64,000 nucleotides of DNA, taken from Clavelina lepadiformis. Its lineage: Eukaryota > Chordata > Ascidiacea > Aplousobranchia > Clavelinidae. Under the pieces are notes generated by a model that saw nothing but the letters and a program-made list of their open reading frames with translations, searched no databases and was not told the origin of the DNA. The position numbers and the translations under genes were made by a program. The stretch lies in contig NC_135240.1 in assembly GCF_947623445.1 (NCBI RefSeq), positions 26,040,001 to 26,104,000 on the forward strand, in the 5' to 3' direction. This document shows, piece by piece, positions 9,874-18,940 of this stretch (its first letter is position 1; each line of letters begins with the position of its first letter).

Positions 9874-10221
9874 ATGGAAAAGCTAATAAAAAATTTAACA
9901 AAAGACATGGTTCGGCTGGGTCCTAACGATTCTTGTGTTTGCTGGATTGGCGCAATAACGGGTAACGGATACGGTAGCATCAACTTTGACGGCCAGCGGC
10001 TAGGTGCTCATAGGCTGGCATATATGTTGTTGGTACAAAAATCAATTTTACCGCTTGCAAGCGAGTTGCAAGTAAGTCATGCGTGTCATTGCCGGGTTTG
10101 CGTAAATCCAGTTCACTTAAGTTTAGAACCAGCCGACGTGAACAATGCAAGAAAACGATGCAACCACCATCAATATTGTTTTGGTCATGGTGCTTTTAAG
10201 AACTGCCTTTTCTGGCCTTGA
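9874..10221 (+). CDS. I-PpoI-like His-Cys box homing endonuclease, copy 2
   Basis: Encodes the same 115-residue protein as 6159-6506, with every catalytic and zinc-binding residue. The upstream acceptor and internal donor sites are also the same. See copy 1 for motif positions. Confidence 0.9.
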   Translation: MEKLIKNLTKDMVRLGPNDSCVCWIGAITGNGYGSINFDGQRLGAHRLAYMLLVQKSILPLASELQVSHACHCRVCVNPVHLSLEPADVNNARKRCNHHQYCFGHGAFKNCLFWP

Positions 10222-10257
10222 GCATTAGGTAGTACAATAGTTCTTTGGGTTATTTTT

Positions 10258-10627
10258 TTAAGTTTCTACAACTGTTCCGTCTAATTCATGCTGTTTAAAC
10301 CGCATTCCTTTGCAGAATTTCCGTCTTCGACGAGCCACTGGAGTATTTCTTTTCAGTTCAAGTTGCATATCAGACGCTTGCAACGCCGCCATCCGTTTTG
10401 TTGCTGGGGACCCTTTTTGTAGAGGAATGCCCGAAACATCGCAAGCCATGGCAACTCCGCTACTAAAACCATTGTTTCGGCATAAAACTGCAAGATGCAA
10501 TCGACCAGGTATTGTGTTTTCAAAATGTCTGCCTTTCGGCAACGTTTTCGAAAATGTAGCGTTTACACTTTCGCACTTGTTTTTGTTTCTACCTAAACGG
10601 ATTTTACCCAAAACGCTTAGCGCTTAG
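10258..10627. other. Conserved region open on both strands, copy 2
   Basis: Same frames as 6543-6912, with no change seen. Coding status is undecided. Confidence 0.35.
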
Positions 10628-11137
10628 GTTAACAGTAAGTCGAACTAAAGGAAATAACAGAAGTTTACTTTAGTACTTAAAATTTAGTTGAAACTAGCTT
10701 ATAGTTAACTAGGAAGCTCTAGTTTAACAAGGAACTGAACAAAATGGCAGCAAACGTTAACATCTTACCCATTACATAGTGGCAAATTTCTGCAATCGTT
10801 CAGTCGTGTTAAATACGTGAACGTGTTTAGTGCTACATGTAAAAATAGCCAAGACAGAATAGGAAACAATGTTTATCAAAAACGCTTGATTTTAACGGTT
10901 GACTGACATTCCTATTAGTGATAATAACTTACCGTTAGGTTGAGTGATTCAACAAAATGGTTCGCTCATGTTAACCGCCACAAAAGCTTGTGACGCGCGA
11001 ACGGTTCAATTCACCGTGGAGACGTAGGCGTAGCTAGGTCACGAAATCAGCTTGATTCTCATCTAGACTACGCTAGCTAGATTTTCATCTAGACTACGCT
11101 GGCTTGATTTTCATCTAGACTACGCTAGCTTGATTTT

Positions 11138-11219
11138 CATCTAGTGGCCGAGTGGTTAAGGCGACAGACTTGAAATCTGTTGGGCTCTGCCCGCGTAGGT
11201 TCGAATCCTGCCGACAACG
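11138..11219 (+). pseudogene. tRNA-Ser(UGA) pseudogene, unit 2 position 1
   Basis: Same broken 5' acceptor strand (CATCTAG) as in unit 1; the tRNA body starts at 11145. Confidence 0.8.
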
Positions 11220-11295
11220 CGGAATTGAAATTATGTTTTCATAAGAGCTTCGAGAAAAGTGCGATTTTATTTATTTGCATTGAACATTAAGCACA

Positions 11296-11377
11296 ATTGT
11301 CGTGGCCGAGTGGTTAAGGCGACAGACTTGAAATCTGTTGGGATCTGCCCGCGTAGGTTCGAATCCTGGCGACAACG
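11296..11377 (+). tRNA. tRNA-Ser(UGA), unit 2 position 2, slightly degraded
   Basis: Same two defects as unit 1 position 2: A at base 1 and CCTGG in the T stem. Confidence 0.7.
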
Positions 11378-11453
11378 CAGAATTGAAATTATGTTTTCAT
11401 AAGAGATTCGAGAAAAGTGCGATTTTATTTATTTGCATTGAACATTAAGCACA

Positions 11454-11535
11454 GTTGTCGTGGCCGAGTGGTTAAGGCGACAGACTTGAAATCTGTTGGG
11501 ATCTGCCCGCGTAGGTTCGAATCATGCCGACAACG
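11454..11535 (+). tRNA. tRNA-Ser(UGA), unit 2 position 3
   Basis: Full acceptor stem; one T-stem mismatch (CATGC), as in unit 1. Confidence 0.75.
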
Positions 11536-11611
11536 CAGAAATGAAATTATGTTTTCATAAGAGATTCGAGAAAAGTGCTATTTTATTTATTTGCATTGAA
11601 CATTAAGCACA

Positions 11612-11693
11612 GTTGTCGTGGCCGAGTGGTTAAGGCGACAGACTTGAAATCTGTTGGGCTCTGCCCGCGTAGGTTCGAATCCTGCCGACAACG
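11612..11693 (+). tRNA. tRNA-Ser(UGA), unit 2 position 4, intact
   Basis: All stems pair and anticodon TGA; no difference from 7897-7978 was seen. Confidence 0.93.
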
Positions 11694-11746
11694 GTGATAT
11701 TAAATTTGCAAATTCACAAGTATATTGAGAAAAGTGCCACTTCAAA

Positions 11747-14607
11747 GAGTACTAGAGTACTAGAGTACTAGAGTACTAGAGTACTAGAGTACTAGAGTAC
11801 TAGAGTACTAGAGTACTAGAGTACTAGAGTACTAGAGTACTAGAGTACTAGAGTACTAGAGTACTAGAGTACTAGAGTACTAGAGTACTAGAGTACTAGA
11901 GTACTAGAGTACTAGAGTACTAGAGTACTAGAGTACTAGAGTACTAGAGTACTAGAGTACTAGAGTACTAGAGTACTAGAGTACTAGAGTACTAGAGTAC
12001 TAGAGTACTAGAGTACTAGAGTACTAGAGTACTAGAGTACTAGAGTACTAGAGTACTAGAGTACTAGAGTACTAGAGTACTAGAGTACTAGAGTACTAGA
12101 GTACTAGAGTACTAGAGTACTAGAGTACTAGAGTACTAGAGTACTAGAGTACTAGAGTACTAGAGTACTAGAGTACTAGAGTACTAGAGTACTAGAGTAC
12201 TAGAGTACTAGAGTACTAGAGTACTAGAGTACTAGAGTACTAGAGTACTAGAGTACTAGAGTACTAGAGTACTAGAGTACTAGAGTACTAGAGTACTAGA
12301 GTACTAGAGTACTAGAGTACTAGAGTACTAGAGTACTAGAGTACTAGAGTACTAGAGTACTAGAGTACTAGAGTACTAGAGTACTAGAGTACTAGAGTAC
12401 TAGAGTACTAGAGTACTAGAGTACTAGAGTACTAGAGTACTAGAGTACTAGAGTACTAGAGTACTAGAGTACTAGAGTACTAGAGTACTAGAGTACTAGA
12501 GTACTAGAGTACTAGAGTACTAGAGTACTAGAGTACTAGAGTACTAGAGTACTAGAGTACTAGAGTACTAGAGTACTAGAGTACTAGAGTACTAGAGTAC
12601 TAGAGTACTAGAGTACTAGAGTACTAGAGTACTAGAGTACTAGAGTACTAGAGTACTAGAGTACTAGAGTACTAGAGTACTAGAGTACTAGAGTACTAGA
12701 GTACTAGAGTACTAGAGTACTAGAGTACTAGAGTACTAGAGTACTAGAGTACTAGAGTACTAGAGTACTAGAGTACTAGAGTACTAGAGTACTAGAGTAC
12801 TAGAGTACTAGAGTACTAGAGTACTAGAGTACTAGAGTACTAGAGTACTAGAGTACTAGAGTACTAGAGTACTAGAGTACTAGAGTACTAGAGTACTAGA
12901 GTACTAGAGTACTAGAGTACTAGAGTACTAGAGTACTAGAGTACTAGAGTACTAGAGTACTAGAGTACTAGAGTACTAGAGTACTAGAGTACTAGAGTAC
13001 TAGAGTACTAGAGTACTAGAGTACTAGAGTACTAGAGTACTAGAGTACTAGAGTACTAGAGTACTAGAGTACTAGAGTACTAGAGTACTAGAGTACTAGA
13101 GTACTAGAGTACTAGAGTACTAGAGTACTAGAGTACTAGAGTACTAGAGTACTAGAGTACTAGAGTACTAGAGTACTAGAGTACTAGAGTACTAGAGTAC
13201 TAGAGTACTAGAGTACTAGAGTACTAGAGTACTAGAGTACTAGAGTACTAGAGTACTAGAGTACTAGAGTACTAGAGTACTAGAGTACTAGAGTACTAGA
13301 GTACTAGAGTACTAGAGTACTAGAGTACTAGAGTACTAGAGTACTAGAGTACTAGAGTACTAGAGTACTAGAGTACTAGAGTACTAGAGTACTAGAGTAC
13401 TAGAGTACTAGAGTACTAGAGTACTAGAGTACTAGAGTACTAGAGTACTAGAGTACTAGAGTACTAGAGTACTAGAGTACTAGAGTACTAGAGTACTAGA
13501 GTACTAGAGTACTAGAGTACTAGAGTACTAGAGTACTAGAGTACTAGAGTACTAGAGTACTAGAGTACTAGAGTACTAGAGTACTAGAGTACTAGAGTAC
13601 TAGAGTACTAGAGTACTAGAGTACTAGAGTACTAGAGTACTAGAGTACTAGAGTACTAGAGTACTAGAGTACTAGAGTACTAGAGTACTAGAGTACTAGA
13701 GTACTAGAGTACTAGAGTACTAGAGTACTAGAGTACTAGAGTACTAGAGTACTAGAGTACTAGAGTACTAGAGTACTAGAGTACTAGAGTACTAGAGTAC
13801 TAGAGTACTAGAGTACTAGAGTACTAGAGTACTAGAGTACTAGAGTACTAGAGTACTAGAGTACTAGAGTACTAGAGTACTAGAGTACTAGAGTACTAGA
13901 GTACTAGAGTACTAGAGTACTAGAGTACTAGAGTACTAGAGTACTAGAGTACTAGAGTACTAGAGTACTAGAGTACTAGAGTACTAGAGTACTAGAGTAC
14001 TAGAGTACTAGAGTACTAGAGTACTAGAGTACTAGAGTACTAGAGTACTAGAGTACTAGAGTACTAGAGTACTAGAGTACTAGAGTACTAGAGTACTAGA
14101 GTACTAGAGTACTAGAGTACTAGAGTACTAGAGTACTAGAGTACTAGAGTACTAGAGTACTAGAGTACTAGAGTACTAGAGTACTAGAGTACTAGAGTAC
14201 TAGAGTACTAGAGTACTAGAGTACTAGAGTACTAGAGTACTAGAGTACTAGAGTACTAGAGTACTAGAGTACTAGAGTACTAGAGTACTAGAGTACTAGA
14301 GTACTAGAGTACTAGAGTACTAGAGTACTAGAGTACTAGAGTACTAGAGTACTAGAGTACTAGAGTACTAGAGTACTAGAGTACTAGAGTACTAGAGTAC
14401 TAGAGTACTAGAGTACTAGAGTACTAGAGTACTAGAGTACTAGAGTACTAGAGTACTAGAGTACTAGAGTACTAGAGTACTAGAGTACTAGAGTACTAGA
14501 GTACTAGAGTACTAGAGTACTAGAGTACTAGAGTACTAGAGTACTAGAGTACTAGAGTACTAGAGTACTAGAGTACTAGAGTACTAGAGTACTAGAGTAC
14601 TAGAGTA
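11747..14607. repeat. 8-bp satellite (AGTACTAG)n, array 2
   Basis: About 357 copies, 2.86 kb, uninterrupted. True length could differ if the assembly collapsed or padded it. It exits into unit 3 through the same AGAGTAGATTGTGACC junction as array 1. Confidence 0.98.
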
Positions 14608-15316
14608 GATTGTGACCGTGTCGCACTCAATGCGTCATATTAAAAAAAGTAAAAACTTTCCGGTCCAATGCGCATGTGACGTCGATGTGGAGTAGTTCGT
14701 CGTTGCTTTGACGACAGCTGGTTCCAGGTCTAGGCTAAGTTGTAAATTTTGTGTGGGTTTGAATTTTTGGTTTTTTGGAGTATTTGTCATAAAATTTTAA
14801 GCTAAAAACTTGTTGTAAAGTTTAGGCAATTGTTATCGAAAACTGAGTACACGGATTTTGTCCAAATTAAGACTGTAGACAGACATAACCTAGGTCTCGT
14901 TGCAAGCCAAAATTCAGGGTAGGTTTATGATGTAGTTTTGCGTTGGTAGCTTCTTGATTTAATGTACTTTGCATTGAAAAGCCTATCTCTTTGAATTGGG
15001 ACATGACCCCTTAAGCAAAAATTTATTATGAATGTAGACTTCAGTTTTTAAGCTTTCTCAACTTGCTAGTTTGTCTTTGGGCTAGGCTATTAACTAGAAG
15101 TTAATGGCAAATTTTCCAGAAATAGTTTTGGCTGGCTTTTCTGTATTTAACAGCGTTTAATTCTTTGTTTATTTATTTTATTTGCAAAACTGGTAGGACA
15201 GTTATTGTTTGCGTGCTATAATGAAGTGTACGTAATTTTCTGACAGAATGGATGCGTTTTAAAGTTAATACAAATGTAAAGCAATAATATTTTATTAAAA
15301 TCTACACAGACAAACG

Positions 15317-15664
15317 ATGGAAAAGCTAATAAAAAATTTAACAAAAGACATGGTTCGGCTGGGTCCTAACGATTCTTGTGTTTGCTGGATTGGCGCAATA
15401 ACGGGTAACGGATACGGTAGCATCAACTTTGACGGCCAGCGGCTAGGTGCTCATAGGCTGGCATATATGTTGTTGGTACAAAAATCAATTTTACCGCTTG
15501 CAAGCGAGTTGCAAGTAAGTCATGCGTGTCATTGCCGGGTTTGCGTAAATCCAGTTCACTTAAGTTTAGAACCAGCCGACGTGAACAATGCAAGAAAACG
15601 ATGCAACCACCATCAATATTGTTTTGGTCATGGTGCTTTTAAGAACTGCCTTTTCTGGCCTTGA
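15317..15664 (+). CDS. I-PpoI-like His-Cys box homing endonuclease, copy 3
   Basis: Third copy of the 115-residue nuclease with an identical protein. All His-Cys box residues are present. See 6159-6506 for the assignment. Confidence 0.9.
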   Translation: MEKLIKNLTKDMVRLGPNDSCVCWIGAITGNGYGSINFDGQRLGAHRLAYMLLVQKSILPLASELQVSHACHCRVCVNPVHLSLEPADVNNARKRCNHHQYCFGHGAFKNCLFWP

Positions 15665-15700
15665 GCATTAGGTAGTACAATAGTTCTTTGGGTTATTTTT

Positions 15701-16070
15701 TTAAGTTTCTACAACTGTTCCGTCTAATTCATGCTGTTTAAACCGCATTCCTTTGCAGAATTTCCGTCTTCGACGAGCCACTGGAGTATTTCTTTTCAGT
15801 TCAAGTTGCATATCAGACGCTTGCAACGCCGCCATCCGTTTTGTTGCTGGGGACCCTTTTTGTAGAGGAATGCCCGAAACATCGCAAGCCATGGCAACTC
15901 CGCTACTAAAACCATTGTTTCGGCATAAAACTGCAAGATGCAATCGACCAGGTATTGTGTTTTCAAAATGTCTGCCTTTCGGCAACGTTTTCGAAAATGT
16001 AGCGTTTACACTTTCGCACTTGTTTTTGTTTCTACCTAAACGGATTTTACCCAAAACGCTTAGCGCTTAG
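15701..16070. other. Conserved region open on both strands, copy 3
   Basis: Same frames as in units 1 and 2; coding status undecided. Confidence 0.35.
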
Positions 16071-16580
16071 GTTAACAGTAAGTCGAACTAAAGGAAATAA
16101 CAGAAGTTTACTTTAGTACTTAAAATTTAGTTGAAACTAGCTTATAGTTAACTAGGAAGCTCTAGTTTAACAAGGAACTGAACAAAATGGCAGCAAACGT
16201 TAACATCTTACCCATTACATAGTGGCAAATTTCTGCAATCGTTCAGTCGTGTTAAATACGTGAACGTGTTTAGTGCTACATGTAAAAATAGCCAAGACAG
16301 AATAGGAAACAATGTTTATCAAAAACGCTTGATTTTAACGGTTGACTGACATTCCTATTAGTGATAATAACTTACCGTTAGGTTGAGTGATTCAACAAAA
16401 TGGTTCGCTCATGTTAACCGCCACAAAAGCTTGTGACGCGCGAACGGTTCAATTCACCGTGGAGACGTAGGCGTAGCTAGGTCACGAAATCAGCTTGATT
16501 CTCATCTAGACTACGCTAGCTAGATTTTCATCTAGACTACGCTGGCTTGATTTTCATCTAGACTACGCTAGCTTGATTTT

Positions 16581-16662
16581 CATCTAGTGGCCGAGTGGTT
16601 AAGGCGACAGACTTGAAATCTGTTGGGCTCTGCCCGCGTAGGTTCGAATCCTGCCGACAACG
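16581..16662 (+). pseudogene. tRNA-Ser(UGA) pseudogene, unit 3 position 1
   Basis: 5' acceptor strand replaced by CATCTAG, as in the other units. Confidence 0.8.
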
Positions 16663-16738
16663 CGGAATTGAAATTATGTTTTCATAAGAGCTTCGAGAAA
16701 AGTGCGATTTTATTTATTTGCATTGAACATTAAGCACA

Positions 16739-16820
16739 ATTGTCGTGGCCGAGTGGTTAAGGCGACAGACTTGAAATCTGTTGGGATCTGCCCGCGTAGG
16801 TTCGAATCCTGCCGACAACG
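16739..16820 (+). tRNA. tRNA-Ser(UGA), unit 3 position 2
   Basis: Base 1 is A, but the T stem is the intact CCTGC, unlike the copies in units 1 and 2. Confidence 0.78.
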
Positions 16821-16896
16821 CAGAATTGAAATTATGTTTTCATAAGAGATTCGAGAAAAGTGCGATTTTATTTATTTGCATTGAACATTAAGCACA

Positions 16897-16978
16897 GTTG
16901 TCGTGGCCGAGTGGTTAAGGCAACAGACTTGAAATCTGTTGGGATCTGCCCGCGTAGGTTCGAATCATGCCGACAACG
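16897..16978 (+). tRNA. tRNA-Ser(UGA), unit 3 position 3
   Basis: Acceptor and anticodon stems pair. It has GGCAACAG where the others have GGCGACAG (base between D and anticodon stems), plus the CATGC T-stem mismatch. Confidence 0.72.
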
Positions 16979-17054
16979 CAGAAATGAAATTATGTTTTCA
17001 TAAGAGATTCGAGAAAAGTGCTATTTTATTTATTTGCATTGAACATTAAGCACA

Positions 17055-17136
17055 GTTGTCGTGGCCGAGTGGTTAAGGCGACAGACTTGAAATCTGTTGG
17101 GCTCTGCCCGCGTAGGTTCGAATCCTGCCGACAACG
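17055..17136 (+). tRNA. tRNA-Ser(UGA), unit 3 position 4, intact
   Basis: All stems pair and the internal A and B boxes are consensus. Its flank matches the position-3 repeats, so it belongs to the extra 158-bp repeat of this unit. Confidence 0.93.
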
Positions 17137-17212
17137 CAGAAATGAAATTATGTTTTCATAAGAGATTCGAGAAAAGTGCTATTTTATTTATTTGCATTGA
17201 ACATTAAGCACA

Positions 17213-17294
17213 GTTGTCGTGGCCGAGTGGTTAAGGCGACAGACTTGAAATCTGTTGGGCTCTGCCCGCGTAGGTTCGAATCCTGCCGACAACG
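17213..17294 (+). tRNA. tRNA-Ser(UGA), unit 3 position 5, intact
   Basis: All stems pair; anticodon TGA. It corresponds to the last tRNA of units 1 and 2, with the same 3' flank (GGTGATATTAAATTTGC). Confidence 0.93.
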
Positions 17295-17345
17295 GTGATA
17301 TTAAATTTGCAAATTCACAAGTATATTGAGAAAAGTGCCACTTCA

Positions 17346-17443
17346 ATGATTTCCTTTATACATAGATCATTAAGCATAGTTTTCATGGCCTAGCGGTAAT
17401 GTTAATGTTAATGGGTAATGTTAATGGGTAATGTTGTAATTCT
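17346..17443 (+). pseudogene. Decayed sixth tRNA-Ser repeat
   Basis: CATTAAGCATAGTTTTCATGGCCTAGCGG-like sequence aligns with the flank and 5' half of the tRNA repeats (CATTAAGCACAGTTGTCGTGG), then dissolves into a short GGTAATGTTAAT repeat. It is missing from units 1 and 2, where the satellite starts at the equivalent place. Confidence 0.6.
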
Positions 17444-18017
17444 AGAGTACTAGAGTACTAGGGTACCAGGGTACCAGGGTACCAGGGTACCAGGGTACCA
17501 GGGTACCAGGGTACCAGGGTACCAGGGTACCAGGGTACCAGGGTACCAGGGTACCAGGGTACCAGGGTACCAGGGTACCAGGGTACCAGGGTACCAGGGT
17601 ACCAGGGTACCAGGGTACCAGGGTACCAGGGTACCAGGGTACCAGGGTACCAGGGTACCAGGGTACCAGGGTACCAGGGTACCAGGGTACCAGGGTACCA
17701 GGGTACCAGGGTACCAGGGTACCAGGGTACCAGGGTACCAGGGTACCAGGGTACCAGGGTACCAGGGTACCAGGGTACCAGGGTACCAGGGTACCAGGGT
17801 ACCAGGGTACCAGGGTACCAGGGTACCAGGGTACCAGGGTACCAGGGTACCAGGGTACCAGGGTACCAGGGTACCAGGGTACCAGGGTACCAGGGTACCA
17901 GGGTACCAGGGTACCAGGGTACCAGGGTACCAGGGTACCAGGGTACCAGGGTACCAGGGTACCAGGGTACCAGGGTACCAGGGTACCAGGGTACCAGGGT
18001 ACCAGGGTACCAGAGTA
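17444..18017. repeat. 8-bp satellite (GGTACCAG)n, array 3
   Basis: Two AGTACTAG-type copies at the left edge, then about 69 copies of GGTACCAG, then the same AGAGTAGATTGTG exit as the other arrays. The variant differs from AGTACTAG at the first and sixth bases by complementary changes, so the palindrome around GTAC is preserved. Confidence 0.97.
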
Positions 18018-18180
18018 GATTGTGACCGTGTCGCACTTATTGCGTCATATTAAAAAAAGTAAAAACTTTCCGGTCCAATGCGCATGGACGTCGATGTGGA
18101 GTAGTTCGTCGTTGCTTTGACGACAGCTGGTTCCAGGTCTAGGCTAAGTTGTAAATTTTGTGTGGGTTTCAATTTTTGGT
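18018..18180 (+). repeat. Partial macrosatellite unit 4
   Basis: About 163 bp matching the start of units 1-3 (through GTGTGGGTTT), with a few changes (CTTATTGCG for CTCAATGCG, one base lost in GCGCATGGACG). It then breaks off into unique sequence and marks the right end of the array. Confidence 0.9.
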
Positions 18181-18940
18181 GCCAGGCCAACATAACTCAA
18201 ATAAAACCATTTTAGGAAACATGTTACACAAATAAAAACACTTATGATACTTTCAAAACAACTTCAAAAATTAGAATCAAAGAAAAGGCTTCCAAAGTAA
18301 CACGTAGTTTTTTGTCCAATGGTTACACAAGAACTTATCAAAATATGTTTGATCATAACGCTATAATGTTTGCATTTGCTTCTTAGTAATCTTTGCTGCC
18401 ATGTTTTCGGAATACGTAAATATGGAATACTATATCGCCCTACCATTATAAATGCGGTGTCAGTGTAAGTTACAAGTTTACTGCAGCAACGGCTATGTCA
18501 GTATGTATACAGCGTCAAAATACCAAACAATAGCAGAAAACATAAGCGTGAGGTATAGCCAACTTGATATTAGAACTTAAGGCCGTGCTTGTCATTACTT
18601 GACTTGACTTGACTTGACATTACTAGTCAACACTTTCACCATCTTCAGGCACGTTTTCAGCTTACCTGGTTCTTTTACCTTTTTTTTGCGTTATAACGTG
18701 CTATTATCAATTAGAAATTTTTCTCCCTATCGTGCCAGAAACAAAATAAAATGTTAAGAATAAACAAAACTTTAAAAATAATTCGAAATTTTAGCTGTTA
18801 ATTTCTGTAAAAGGGTATTCCCCTAAAATATTACCGATAACTTAAAAGTGAAAGCTTTTTTGTGGTTGGTTTGTTTGGAAATTAGTACAAAAGTTACAAA
18901 GGTGCAGATTCAAGGAATTAAACAATTGATATTGGCTGAA
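18181..18940. other. Intergenic between macrosatellite and NARS2
   Basis: AT-rich and no gene recognised. A (CTTGA)n microsatellite of about four copies lies at 18598-18618. A 60-codon minus-strand frame at 18264-18446 has no recognisable domain. Confidence 0.6.

Larger units (their letters stand above)
9157..14607 (+). repeat. Macrosatellite unit 2 (5.45 kb)
   Basis: Same order as unit 1. It differs mainly in a short duplication (GATGTGGA repeated) near 9233 and in a much longer satellite tail (about 357 copies against 140). Offset to unit 1 is 3715 bp at the nuclease gene. Confidence 0.9.
14608..18017 (+). repeat. Macrosatellite unit 3 (3.4 kb)
   Basis: Same order as units 1 and 2, but with one extra 158-bp tRNA repeat, a decayed sixth tRNA repeat, and a satellite tail of the GGTACCAG type rather than AGTACTAG. 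Confidence 0.9.

Noticed and set aside
17458-18036. 192-codon minus-strand frame of repeated LVPWYPGT
   Set aside because: It is a by-product of the GGTACCAG satellite, whose 8-bp unit repeats in frame every 24 bp. No promoter or flanking coding sequence.
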